Of a stretch of DNA of 64,000 nt, positions 49,581 through 60,084 are shown one piece after another. The notes under the pieces are model-generated. The model did no database searches. It was not told the DNA's origin and worked only from the letters and a program-made list of their open reading frames with translations. The stretch's first letter is position 1. Each line of letters starts with the position of its first letter. Source of the stretch: Parietichytrium sp. I65-24A (Eukaryota > Sar > Bigyra > Thraustochytrida > Thraustochytriidae); NCBI GenBank assembly GCA_012862575.1, contig BLSF01000029.1, positions 310,001 to 374,000 on the forward strand, in the 5' to 3' direction. Made by a program: the position numbers and the translations under genes.

Positions 49581-51200
49581 ATGGAGGAGCTGAGCGCAGA
49601 AGAGGCGCTCCGCAGAGCGCAGGAGTTGCGGGCTCTGCTGAAGAAGAGCAAGAAACGAAAGCGTAAGGACGAGGGGTCACAGGAAGCGTCAGGGGAACTA
49701 GAGCAGAAAAAAGATGAGGGTGCCAAGAAGGCTCGCTCGGAAGGGTTCGGGCTACCAGAAGGTGCTAACTCTGGACATTCCAAATCGCAAGACGACACGA
49801 GCGCTAGCAACGGCAAGCGGGCCCGAGATGCTGGAACGGAGAGTAGGCCCGAGGCTGGAAAATCGGAGACGTTCGAACCGAAGCGACAGCGGACCTTGGC
49901 GGCCGACGATGAGCCGCGACCAAACCCCTATCTAGCACACCTCCGCGGAGAGCTTGGCGGCGATGAAGTTGATGATGCACTGCTAGACCCAAGAATCGAT
50001 GACGGCAACTGGGAGCGCAAGCGAGAGGCTAGAGAGGAGAAGGCCTTTAGACTCGTTCCTAAAGGCAAATACTCAAAGAGCGCAGAGATTAAGCGCCAAA
50101 GAGACACGGTGGCAAAATTTCGAAGGGACGCCAAAGACAAGGACACTCGTCGCCACTTCAAGCTTCTGCTCTCGAAAATCCAAGAAGGCGAGTCAGAAGA
50201 GACTGAAGCGCGAGCTGATGACCGCCCAAAAGAAAAGAGCTCCGGCGACGCTAGAGCCGAAATTGTCCGTCTTGTGCAGAAGGAGCCACCGCCGCCCGCC
50301 ATGGAGTGGTGGGATATGGCATTTTTATCTGATAAGGATAAGAAAAGTGGGGAGCAGAGCTATTCTAAACTCAAGATCGAGAATCAGCCAAGCTTTGAGC
50401 TGGTTGAGCGCCCTGCGATGATTGATCGACTTGTTCCCGAGCCGGCCGCGCCTCCTGTGCCTCTGTATCTGACAAAGAAAGAGCGAAAAAAGAAGAGAAA
50501 GCAAGAGAGAAGCGAACGTATGCAGGAGAAAAGGGACAAGATCCTCGCGCGACTGATTCCTCCGCCTCCTCCCAAAATCACACGGAGCAATGCCATGAAG
50601 ATTTTGGGTGACCAAGTCATTGCAGATCCTTCCAAGATCGACGCGATGATCAACGCTCAAAGGCAGGAGAGGATAAAGGAGCATGAAATGCGCAATTTAG
50701 CGAACAAAGCGCAGCCCCAAGAGAAGTGGGACAAGAAGCTCCGAAAGATTGCTGATGACAGCAAAGGCGCGATTACTGTAGCTGTGTACTATGTCTTTGA
50801 GCTGAGCCAACCGGCGCTAGAAGCGGCCCAAGTCCGTGCAAATATGGATAAAAATGCGCAAAAGTGCGGCCTCACTGGTTGTGTCCTTATCGTTGACCGT
50901 GTTGTAGAAAAGCCAGATGGAAGCTCTGCACAGTGCAATGTTGTGGTGGTTGAAGGGGGGCCTAAATATCTGGCAAAGTTCGAAAAACAGATGCTCCAGC
51001 GCCTCAAATTTGCGCCTCATCCCTCGGGATCAAGTGGGTGCGTGAAGGTGTGGCAAGGTCTTGCTCCTCACCGAAATTTCCCCTCGAAATTTGAGTTTCA
51101 CGAATTCAGTTCTGGCGCACAAGCGCGCAATTTTGTTGACCGATTCAGAATTGCTCATTATTGGGACATTTGTCTGACGACTGCACCGCCGCTGCCGTGA
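49581..51200 (+). CDS. PRP3: U4/U6 small nuclear ribonucleoprotein PRP3
   Basis: 539 aa from the ATG at 49581 (the open frame begins at an upstream TTG). PRP3 binds the U4/U6 duplex and the U6 3' end in the tri-snRNP. The N-terminal 230 residues are Lys/Glu-rich and disordered. The PRP3 domain spans about 236-410, with MEWWDMAFL, VPLYLTKKERKKKRKQERS and SNAMKILGDQVIADPSKID. The C-terminal ferredoxin-like DUF1115 domain (about 400-537) has VYYVFELSQPALEAAQVRAN, CVLIVDRVVEKPDG, NVVVVEGGPKYLAKFEKQ and NFVDRFRIAHYWDI. Shorter than human PRP3 (683 aa): I see no N-terminal PWI domain. Intronless. A probable spliceosomal partner lies head to head. Confidence 0.93.
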   Translation: MEELSAEEALRRAQELRALLKKSKKRKRKDEGSQEASGELEQKKDEGAKKARSEGFGLPEGANSGHSKSQDDTSASNGKRARDAGTESRPEAGKSETFEPKRQRTLAADDEPRPNPYLAHLRGELGGDEVDDALLDPRIDDGNWERKREAREEKAFRLVPKGKYSKSAEIKRQRDTVAKFRRDAKDKDTRRHFKLLLSKIQEGESEETEARADDRPKEKSSGDARAEIVRLVQKEPPPPAMEWWDMAFLSDKDKKSGEQSYSKLKIENQPSFELVERPAMIDRLVPEPAAPPVPLYLTKKERKKKRKQERSERMQEKRDKILARLIPPPPPKITRSNAMKILGDQVIADPSKIDAMINAQRQERIKEHEMRNLANKAQPQEKWDKKLRKIADDSKGAITVAVYYVFELSQPALEAAQVRANMDKNAQKCGLTGCVLIVDRVVEKPDGSSAQCNVVVVEGGPKYLAKFEKQMLQRLKFAPHPSGSSGCVKVWQGLAPHRNFPSKFEFHEFSSGAQARNFVDRFRIAHYWDICLTTAPPLP

Positions 51201-51880
51201 AGCTGCCTGATCGTTCCTGATCGAATTAAACGACAGAATCTTCGTTCTTGTTGGCCGTCCCGAGCGTTACATTGCGTCATGGCGTCTAGACTTCTTAGAA
51301 TCCTAAACTGCTTCGGAAGGACGGCCTGCAACTAGTACGCACCAAGCACACAACTAAAATGCAACTGAAAATACAGAACAGAAATTATAGTGAATCTGTC
51401 CATTGATTGCTTTCTTTACCCATGGACTCAGGCTGAAAATGACGGGCGAACATGGAGTATTTGTGTTTGTGTCTGTCTACCTAGGAGACAAGCTCGATGA
51501 TGAGGCTGAGAACAAAATAAAATAAAAGCAAAACTTCGACAAAGTGGTCTCGCTGACCCTGAGAAGACAACTGCGCAGAAAATATTTTCAAAATGAAAGG
51601 GACCTACTGAAAGTTCCATGAGCTCCTCGATGCGAAGCCAGCAAAACCCTCTTGCTGCATCGAGACAAACTGCTGAGAAGCTAGCGCGCACTTCTCAAAA
51701 GGAAGATGGATCGAGTTTTCCCCGCTGGGGGGAGGGGCAGTCGTAAAGTTGTGTGTCCGCTCCACATCTGTTCCTCAGCGCGAGAAGCGAGGAATGAACG
51801 GGTAGAGAAGAGAATAAAATAAAGGGCGGGTAATGTATGGAGAACATAGGCAGCGGAAGCGCAAACCACGATCAAACGTT
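51201..51880. other. convergent 3' spacer
   Basis: 680 nt between PRP3 (+) and the SPX gene (-). Contains AAAATAAAATAAAAG (about 51520-51535), possible poly(A) signals on the plus strand, though far from the PRP3 stop. No gene. Confidence 0.5.
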
Positions 51881-53275
51881 TTAGGCTAGCTTGCGTCTCT
51901 TACTCCCCTGATCACCAGGCTCTTCTCGCTGTACACTTTGTGATGAAGACGGTGACTGAGACCTTGTCTGCTGCATACGTTCCTGGGCCAGAAAAGCCAG
52001 GGTATCCAACGTCTTGGATAGCGAGAACGGGTGCGGGGGGGGCATGGCAAGGGATGGAAGCGCCTGCGGACTGGACTCCTCCTCGGCGCTGGTGTTTCCA
52101 TCACTGCCGTTCCCGCCATGATTGGAGGTGTTTGTGTCACTTGTGTTCCCAGATTTCGGAGTTTTGCTATTATAGATTGAAGCTCGCGCCAGTGCGTTTT
52201 GTAGCCAGTCCTTGCTTTGATCCTGCTCTAAGGCGGAGTGGAGCTGAAAGAGCTGCTTGTGAATACCCGGGCTCGTGCTGTTCAGAACAATATCGGGGAG
52301 GATGCTGCCACCCGTTTCAACCTTGGCAAGTGAGCCCGCGGGGCGCAAAAATGACTGCGGCATGGTCGCGGAGGAGCTGCTTGGAGCCAAATTGCTGTTT
52401 GTACTCAAGGACTGCAACAGGGTTGAAGTGAAGGAATTCTTCTGAAGCCCTTGAAGCAGCTCTGAGAGGCTCGGGCCAACGCTAGGCTGGCGCTGACCGG
52501 ACAAGTGCTCCGCCGACCGCTTCTTGAGTTCCTCTAGTTCCAACTGCATCCGCACGTTGACGTCCTCTGCTGCGCTCGACAGGAGCTCCAAGCTACCAGA
52601 CTCTAGGGTATCGCTCGCAGAGGACAATTGCTGCGGAGAGGAGTCCTCCCCAGAGGCTGGCTCGCTGGCGCTCTTTGTGAGCTTGTTCGGCTGCGAGCGA
52701 GACTCGCGAGTGGCAAGGCTGGTAATCACGCGAAACTGGTCCTCCACGTTCTGAATAGCCGAGCGAAGCCATGGGTGAACTGCGAAAGGTTCGCTATTGA
52801 CGAGCTTCAGCAGAAATTGCTCCTTGGTGCTAAAGCCGGTGACTTTGTCGTGTTTTTTCAGTATTTTGGCGAATCCGGCGTAGTTGAGAACTGCGTAATT
52901 CTCCAGCATAAGCAAGTTCATGTGTACATTGATGCAATCCGAGATCAAATTCGTGTACTCGCGAGTGCGGGACGAAGCAATAATGCGATTGTATTTCCCC
53001 TTGAGCGCAATGAGCTTCTGCAACGCGCGGTGCTCCAATTCCTTGTAACAGAACGCCACCTTTTTCAGCTCCCTTCTCAGGACAAGAAAAAACCTCCGCT
53101 CGTCCTCCGACCCGCGCAGAAGAGCCTCTTGATCCTTGACTGCAACCGAAAGGTCCCTTTCTTCGGGCGTGATTTTCTTGATGAGCTTTTTCAGCCGTTT
53201 GTAATCCAACCATTCGTCCTCACCGCAAATGCCCGTGGAGGACGTTGCCATCAGCATCTGCTTCCCGAACTTCAT
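51881..53275 (-). CDS. SPX-domain protein with long Ser-rich tail
   Basis: 464 aa, intronless. The ATG at 53275 gives MKFGKQM, the classical SPX start; the frame only extends three codons further to a GTG. The SPX domain (about 1-185) has EWLDYKRLKKLIKKI, FFLVLRRELKKVAFCYKELE and the phosphate-cluster helix LNYAGFAKILKKHDKVTG, so the Lys/His residues that bind inositol pyrophosphates in SPX sensors are present. The remaining 280 residues are Ser/Gln/Asn-rich and have no EXS, VTC, MFS or RING domain, which makes it an SPX-only type. In plants such proteins sequester phosphate-starvation transcription factors; a phosphate-status role here is inference. The C-terminus has a basic KRRKLA ending, possibly nuclear. 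Confidence 0.9.
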   Translation of the reverse strand: MKFGKQMLMATSSTGICGEDEWLDYKRLKKLIKKITPEERDLSVAVKDQEALLRGSEDERRFFLVLRRELKKVAFCYKELEHRALQKLIALKGKYNRIIASSRTREYTNLISDCINVHMNLLMLENYAVLNYAGFAKILKKHDKVTGFSTKEQFLLKLVNSEPFAVHPWLRSAIQNVEDQFRVITSLATRESRSQPNKLTKSASEPASGEDSSPQQLSSASDTLESGSLELLSSAAEDVNVRMQLELEELKKRSAEHLSGQRQPSVGPSLSELLQGLQKNSFTSTLLQSLSTNSNLAPSSSSATMPQSFLRPAGSLAKVETGGSILPDIVLNSTSPGIHKQLFQLHSALEQDQSKDWLQNALARASIYNSKTPKSGNTSDTNTSNHGGNGSDGNTSAEEESSPQALPSLAMPPPHPFSLSKTLDTLAFLAQERMQQTRSQSPSSSQSVQREEPGDQGSKRRKLA

Positions 53276-56200
53276 CTCGCCCACCTGCTTCTAATTGACT
53301 TTATTCCTAAACAAGTTGAACCGCCGTTCCTTTAGGAAAAAACGAAAAATCCCCGCAGCTAAATTTTGCTTTCTTTCGCAGTTTTGATTACCCAGGATCC
53401 CGAAACCCAGCCTGAACCTCGCAAGTACAGGCGGCTGGGAACACCCAATCACCGAGACCCAACACTTTCAAGAATCCCAGTTCCGCAAGTCTCGATCGCC
53501 AGCCCGGCACCCTCCTGCCACCTTTTGCAGAGCCCTGTCCACCAAAACCTCCCACAAGGAACGATATATTTGCCGCCAATCGAAACTCAACAGCAACCAC
53601 TTGCGATAAAGGCCAACGCCAATGAATATGCCAATACCAATTCCAATGCCAACGAAAATGCCAATGAAGATGCCAATGAAAACGCCAATGAAAACGCCAA
53701 TGAAAATGCAACTACCACTGCAAACTGGTCTCCGTCGCCCGCGCTCTCTCTTTCCCCGGCGTTCTGTTGAGCTCCAAACACGTTGTTTCCACAGCACAGT
53801 TCAACTCAACTCAACTCAACAACTATATAGAAATAGCGCACACTGAGGAGCTAGCAGAGTCGTCTCGCACCGAAACGCTCATCCGAAGTTACCTTTCGCG
53901 CTAACACCCACTAGCAATCCTCCTGCGTACGGCGCGCACACTCGCGAGGACACTCCTGTCTCCGCCTCTATCTGCGCGTAGTACTTGCTAGTGTGAGGCT
54001 ATGGATCTGCCCTAGTCAGCCTGTTTGTGAGTTCACTGGATGGACTGGAGATAGGAGTTCCGACTAAGCGCGACTAGAACTTCTGCTCGTAGGTCGCTCT
54101 GTTTGAGGTGAGTGTCTACGAGCTGGCTAGCACTTGGAGTAAGGGACGATTGGATACTGTAGCGGTAGTCGGTAGGGAGGGGTAGTAGGTAGTGAGTAGG
54201 TAGTGAGTAGCGGTGGCATCACTGGAGTGCAGCAAGTGTGTGAGTGAATTGAATGTGAATTGATTCATTGAGTTTGGTGAAATAGATTGTGGAAGGGAGA
54301 GTTTTAGTAGTTTTTTTATTTCGTCGCTGTTGTTGTGATGACATCTAGATGTACCGGTAATTGTATTTGTGATTGTAAATCTAATTCCTGACGTCCACAT
54401 TTTATTTCACAGAGAGAAGAAGCCAGCGTCCAACCAAAGTCTTTCATTGCCAGGTGCTAGTTCTTTCGCTGTCCTCTGCGTCAAAACTTGTACTCGTTCT
54501 GGTATCACGTCGTTACTGGTGGTGTCGCTACACACATTCACCGTAGTGGTAAGACTAGCACACATTCACAGTTTATAGCTTAGTAACTTGTTGGGACGTA
54601 AGGATAGCTAATCCACTGTTATCTGTCATCCCACAATTCTGTGTAGGAGAGTGCGGTACCTTAATGTATTTGTTAGTCTTCCTAGAAGGAGAACGAAGAA
54701 GTGGTTCATAGGGATGCCTAGGCCAAAAGCCATTCTTCGCCCAAAGTGAGGCACTGGGACGCAGGTAGTCATTTGGTTACCCAAAAGCATAGGAAGAAGT
54801 CCCCCAGCGAATCGCACGTCTTACCAATGTCACTATATGTCACTCGATGAATGAGCAAACGAGCTACTGAGCCTACGGAACCTAAGGAGTCTCGTAGCAA
54901 AACGCCATTGGTGAGCGTTACAAGGATTAGGGCCTCCTATGCGAAAAGCTAGGAAGAGTGTTCCGGATGTTAGGACTGGGAGCACTGGGAGTGTGCAAAA
55001 CCTTTCTTCTTGCCTCTTTCCTGAGTTGTTCCTTTTGGTTGGGCATTGAACCTTTGCCAACTTTGCCAAATTTGCCAAGGCGCAGTTCGAATCTTCGCAT
55101 TCTTCACACCTTCATTTCCGAATTTCCCGAATTACCCGGGTAAATACCCGAATGTACGGTGCTTTTCACGCAAGTCTTCTTTTTTTTTGACTTTCATGGT
55201 ACTAGTATACGTACTCAGCGTCAATACAGAGCTGAACGGGCATGGATTGATATGGATTTGGATTGAGATTGAGTTGATTGTATTCATTCATCGCACACCA
55301 CAAACATCCACAAACCATACACCGCACGCTTACTGGTCCGTATCTGACGTCAAGATCAAGATGACAAGATGTACAAGATGGGTCAAAGGCTCTTGAGGTT
55401 CTTGAGGTGGACGACTGGTGGAGAGATAAACAGACAGATTGATAGGTAATGATAGATAGTCCCCAAGTCTGTCTCAAGATTCTCGCTTCCAAATTGGAGA
55501 GCAATGGAGAGCCACTCATATCATCAGTTGAACCTTTCTTTGCCTTTTGAATCTGCTTTGACTGAGACTTGACGGCGCCATTAGCGATCGTAGCGTGAGC
55601 CAGCACACTTTGTGTGGCGCGAGCAGACAAGATTGCACAGCGCGTGCGAGGGCAGGGAACGGCAGCCTGGGACATTTTGGGACTTTGATTCAGAGTATTC
55701 AGAGAATCGAAAACGTGCGGCTGCCAGGCGTTGAACAAAGAGCTCTTCCATCCGCGAACAAAGATCCGATCCCCAATGCGATCAACGATCTATTCACTGC
55801 AGCGAACGAAGAACTGGTCGCGAACAAGGAGAACAATCTCGGCACGTGAGGCCCTTTTTTGTGGTGGAAAAATATTTGTGGCTTGGGTGTGTACTCCAGT
55901 ATTAGCTAGCATTTTTTGAAAGTAGTAGTAGTACCTCCAACTTGAACAAAACAATTGACAATTGACCATCGACGAAAGAAGCGATTGATTTTAATTGACA
56001 GTGATTTGATGAAAAATTGATTGAGATTGACGGGATTGCGCTTCATATGAAGAGCTCCGAAAGATGTGTTGTGCAAAGTGAGCAAAGCTTCTGCGAGCGG
56101 CGAAAGATCAGCCAACTCCAAAGAAGATGATCGATCCTATTGCTCAGGAGCGCCGAGCTCTGAAACGGATCGGCCGACTCTCAAGCCGCTCCCTTGCCGT

Positions 56201-57741
56201 AAAGGTAGTAAAGGTGGTCAAGATGGTCAAGAGCATAAAACCAAAATTTGTGTCAAAATGGCACGAAGGATCACGGAGGTCATGTCCAGCCTCAGCAAAC
56301 AAACAAGTTGAAGCGCGAAGTTCGAGTCAAACGCTCAGCACCCCGCTCGTAACATGGTCGCCAAGAGTCGGCTCGCTCTCCCTCTCAAGGTCTCACAACA
56401 GCGCAACTAGCGCAACAGCAACAACAATAACAACAAAACAACACAAGTCTTTGCGGTTTGTGCCAGCTGGATGGAACTTGTTCACTTGAGTAGCATAGCC
56501 TGGCCTAGCCTGAGCTCTCAACGGTTGAGCCGCACCTAGGGTCGCCCTGTCGCTGTCGTAGCACGTACTCAGAACATTGCAGCCGCCACGCCGAGAAGCG
56601 ACTGGGCACTTTGGCGACTTTGGCGCTGTGACGCTGACCGCAATCAGTTGAAATGAATTCTGCAAAAGTGCCCTCCCCTCTCTTTACAATCGTAACTCCC
56701 GCGAACTCGAACTTGAACTTGCATTTTGCATTTTGCATTTCGCTTCCATTTGCGCCATGGGAAATCACGAGAATTACGAGAACAAGCGTCCGAGCTTCTT
56801 CTCACCTTTCGCCATGTTTCGCAATGTTTCGCCTGGGAACAAATTTCGCGGCAAGGGGAAGGAGTGGAAGGAGACAAGGAGATGGCCGCTTAGCACTCTC
56901 CCCGCGGCCTTACTGAGATTTGTGTTCACGGCTGGTGTGTACTCTCGGCTGGCCATAGGAAGCAATGCTCTGAATTCTGAATGCAACGTAGTGAGTGTGG
57001 CGTAAAGGTAATGAGTGCAGCGCAGTGTGGAGTGTTGTGTTGGTTAATAGCGTTTTGCAATGTTCTGAACTTCTGAAATTCTTTACCAAGTACTGACAGT
57101 ACCTTCGAATTCGACCAAGGAATTGATTTCGATTGACAGCTTTTCGGATGCATGAAGGATTTCTTTGTAGCAAGTGTTGCCTTTTGCCGTCGAGACTCTG
57201 AAGATGGCAAGTATGTGAAGCGCAGCTATAGCGCAGCGCCAAAAGGATGAGGCATGGAAAGTGACTTTGTTTGTTCTAGTTCTAGTATCGCAGGCGAAAT
57301 TCGCCAGCGCTCGCCAGCTCCCCTGCAAATGGTGGCGGCCCTACACTGGGCTCACGCGTCAGCAAACTCAGCACTCACAGTCTGACTGAGCCAGTCCTTG
57401 GATAGCTCTGGGTAAAGGCTACCGTGAGTGGGTGACAGGCGACGCTTGCCGAGAGTCGGGCCGGTGTGCGGAGCCTCGTTTAGAAGCTTACTGATTGTGA
57501 GATGCGTTCGTTCTGCCATTCTTTCTTTCTTCCCTTTGTACCGCTGAGAGTCATCTGAATTCTGGAAAGCACCTCGTTGGCGGCAGGAAGAGCTCGGTAC
57601 TACTGAGTACAGGGTACTGCAACCCAATCGAAGGTGCTGGGACTACAGTTCTCTACCCGTGCTCTCCGGACCAGAGAGCGCTCCAAACAGGAGTGGACGA
57701 GCAAATCCTAATCTCAGTCGCTTCCGTGACGCGGGATAAAG
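53276..57741. other. 4.5-kb divergent intergenic region
   Basis: The longest spacer, between the SPX gene (-) and the M13 peptidase (+). Contains a 12-bp repeat (53612-53710), a TATATAG (53824) and many GTAC-type words (GTACTAGTAT at 55199). Some splice-donor-like words (GAGGTGAGTG at 54106) could mark 5' UTR introns. All open frames are under 180 codons and none is recognisable. Confidence 0.5.
53612..53710. repeat. 12-bp AATGCCAATGAA-type minisatellite
   Basis: About eight imperfect units built on GCCAATGAAAA, in promoter-side DNA of the SPX gene. Read on the plus strand it encodes an Asn/Ala/Glu repeat in a spurious frame. Confidence 0.85.
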
Positions 57742-60084
57742 ATGTGTTTCGCTGACAAAGTGGCGGCTCCGTCGCCGAGCAGCGACTTTTACGAGTGGGT
57801 CAACAGCAAGTGGCTCAACGATGACCACCCGATCCCTCCGGACTACCCGCGCTGGGGAGCTTTCACCAAGCTGGACAAGCAGTCCACGGAAAACCAGGTG
57901 ACTTTGCTCCACGAAATCGCCGAGAAGGATGACGTCTCCGAGGAGGAAATGAAGATCAAGACCGTTTGGAACGCGTCTATGGACCGCTTCGCGGAGTGGG
58001 ACGAGGGCAACGGTGGAAGCGATGATCAGCTTCACGAGGAGCTCAGCGCTCTTGAGTCCACTCTTGGAGACCTCCAGGACGACGAGAGCTTCCGCAATGG
58101 CCTTGCAAAGCACTTTGCAGTTTCCCAGGAGCAGGGAATCAAGTATCCGTTCTCCCTGTCTACCATGTCGAACCTCGACGACTCGGACAGCATTGTTCTT
58201 TCCCTCTTCCCTGGATCTCTTTCCCTTCCAACCCGCGGACACTACTTGTCTGAGGCGTTCCAGCAGCAGCGCAAATGGTTCCTCGAGCATTTGGCCAAGG
58301 TTACAGAGCAAGTTGGCGCTGATATTCTCGGCGAGGACTTTGCCGAGCGCGTCATGCGCTTTGAAAAGAAGCTCGCACAGATTAGCCTCAGCCCAGATCA
58401 GGGCCGTCTGTACGACCAGTACTACGCCATCACAACCTTGGACGGCTTCGTTGACGATATCGACACGCTCAACAGCCTTGAGAAGAAGCTTGACAACTAC
58501 GTGGGCAACGAGGTGGACGCTGACGACGCTGACTCTGACATGCTCTCCGCTCGCACTTTCGAGCTGGACGCTGAGACCAAGGCCAAGATGGGCGATTTTA
58601 TGAGGTCCTTCTACGAGCACCTCAACCTCCGCGAGGTCATGGCCGAGAACCTCAAGAAGAACTACCCGGAGGAGAAAGGCACCGCTCGCGCAGAGCGCCT
58701 CATGTCCTTCGACGGTGACTACTTCCGCCGCCTCTTCGTCCTCCTTTTCGCTGAGCACAATCGCGAGGACTTGAGGGCATACCTCATGTATCGCACGATC
58801 GAGAGCAAGTCCGACATGTGCACCAAAGCACTCGACGAGATCTTCTTCGACTTTTACGGCCGCCAGCTCGGGGGCCAGCAGTTGCAGAAGAGCAACGAGA
58901 AACGCTCTGTGGCTCTCGTCAACAAGTGGGTTGGCATGCTTTTGGGAAAAATCTACGTCAAGAAACACTTTAGTGAGGAGGACAAAGAGAAGGTCTTGAG
59001 CATGATCCGCAGCGTTATGAAGGTCCTTGTGGCTTCCATCAAGGCCAACGACTGGATGACCAAGGCTACCAAGAAGAACGCCATCAAGAAGCTTTCCACC
59101 TTCCGCCCAAAGATTGGCTACCCAGACTCCTGGAGGGACTTTTCCCGCCTCGAAATTAACGGGGACGAGAACATCTTCGAGCTCAGCGCCAAGGTCGCTG
59201 CGTTTGATCACCTCGACGAGTTCTTGGATAAAATCAACACCAAGAAGGACCTTGACCGTTGGGAAATGACCCCTCAGACTGTGAACGCATACTTCCAGCC
59301 TACCGCCAATGAAATTGTCTTTCCAGCTGCAATCCTGCAACCACCATTCTACCACAAGAACCTCGATGAGGTGGATGTTGACCTCGGGGAGATCGACATT
59401 GAGACCCCTGGGCTCTTGGACGCCCTCAACTTTGGAGGCATCGGAGCAGTCATCGGCCACGAAATCTTGCACGGAGTGGATGATCAAGGCAGCAAATTCG
59501 ACCACCTTGGAAACATCGCCGACTGGTGGGAAGAGGACGATCGCGACGCCTTCCAGACCAAGTGCAAGCTTATGGCTGAACAGGCTGAGAAGTACACCTT
59601 GGAGGAAGACGCCGAGGAGGGCAAGATTGTTCACCGCATGAACCCCGACCTCACCATGGGCGAGAATCTCGCGGATGCAGGAGGCCTTTCCGTCGCATGC
59701 AAAGCAATGCTCGACTCGCTCCATCCAAAGGTCGCTGTGCCTCGCGCTGCAAAGGTGGCAGCGAAGAAGGGCAAATTCTTGTCCCTCTTCCGCCGCAAGT
59801 CTTCCCAGCGCCAAGCGGCAGCTGCCCCATCTCAGCCTGACGCCGAGGAAGATGCAAAGATGCGTCTCAAGCACCTCGAACTCTTCTTCCGTGGCTGGGG
59901 AACCGTCTGGCGCTCTAAGCAGACCCAGGCTTTCGCCATCAAGATGCTCGCCGTGGATCCACACGCTCCAACGCACTTTCGTGGCAACCAAGTGTCCAAT
60001 ATTGATGAATTCTACGAGGTTTTCTCCGTCGCCGAAGACAGCCCAATGTACGTTCCAAAGGAGAAGCGTGTCCAGATGTGGTAA
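57742..60084 (+). CDS. M13 family zinc metallopeptidase (neprilysin/PepO-like), soluble
   Basis: 780 aa, intronless. The zinc site is intact: HEILH at about residues 572-576 within GHEILHGVDDQGSKFD, and the third ligand in ENLADAGG (about 641-648). The substrate-binding VNAYFQPTANE segment and FYEWVNSKWLNDDHPIP N-terminus are typical. There is no signal peptide or transmembrane anchor and few Cys, so it resembles cytosolic PepO rather than surface neprilysin. After ENLADAGGLSVACKAML it carries an insert of about 45 residues rich in Lys, Arg and Ala, absent from usual members. The C-terminus ends RVQMW, keeping the final Trp but lacking the CxxW Cys. It presumably cleaves peptides below about 40 residues. 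The ATG is the first in frame. Strong codon bias leaves an open antisense frame. Confidence 0.94.
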   Translation: MCFADKVAAPSPSSDFYEWVNSKWLNDDHPIPPDYPRWGAFTKLDKQSTENQVTLLHEIAEKDDVSEEEMKIKTVWNASMDRFAEWDEGNGGSDDQLHEELSALESTLGDLQDDESFRNGLAKHFAVSQEQGIKYPFSLSTMSNLDDSDSIVLSLFPGSLSLPTRGHYLSEAFQQQRKWFLEHLAKVTEQVGADILGEDFAERVMRFEKKLAQISLSPDQGRLYDQYYAITTLDGFVDDIDTLNSLEKKLDNYVGNEVDADDADSDMLSARTFELDAETKAKMGDFMRSFYEHLNLREVMAENLKKNYPEEKGTARAERLMSFDGDYFRRLFVLLFAEHNREDLRAYLMYRTIESKSDMCTKALDEIFFDFYGRQLGGQQLQKSNEKRSVALVNKWVGMLLGKIYVKKHFSEEDKEKVLSMIRSVMKVLVASIKANDWMTKATKKNAIKKLSTFRPKIGYPDSWRDFSRLEINGDENIFELSAKVAAFDHLDEFLDKINTKKDLDRWEMTPQTVNAYFQPTANEIVFPAAILQPPFYHKNLDEVDVDLGEIDIETPGLLDALNFGGIGAVIGHEILHGVDDQGSKFDHLGNIADWWEEDDRDAFQTKCKLMAEQAEKYTLEEDAEEGKIVHRMNPDLTMGENLADAGGLSVACKAMLDSLHPKVAVPRAAKVAAKKGKFLSLFRRKSSQRQAAAAPSQPDAEEDAKMRLKHLELFFRGWGTVWRSKQTQAFAIKMLAVDPHAPTHFRGNQVSNIDEFYEVFSVAEDSPMYVPKEKRVQMW

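Noticed and set aside
55202-55738. 178-codon open frame on the minus strand
   Set aside because: Composition is that of a spacer, with no motif, no domain and no supporting splice sites.
57643-59991. Open frame of 782 codons antisense to the M13 peptidase gene
   Set aside because: It begins at TTG, mirrors the codon-biased sense gene and has no recognisable domain; such antisense frames arise when third codon positions are mostly G or C.
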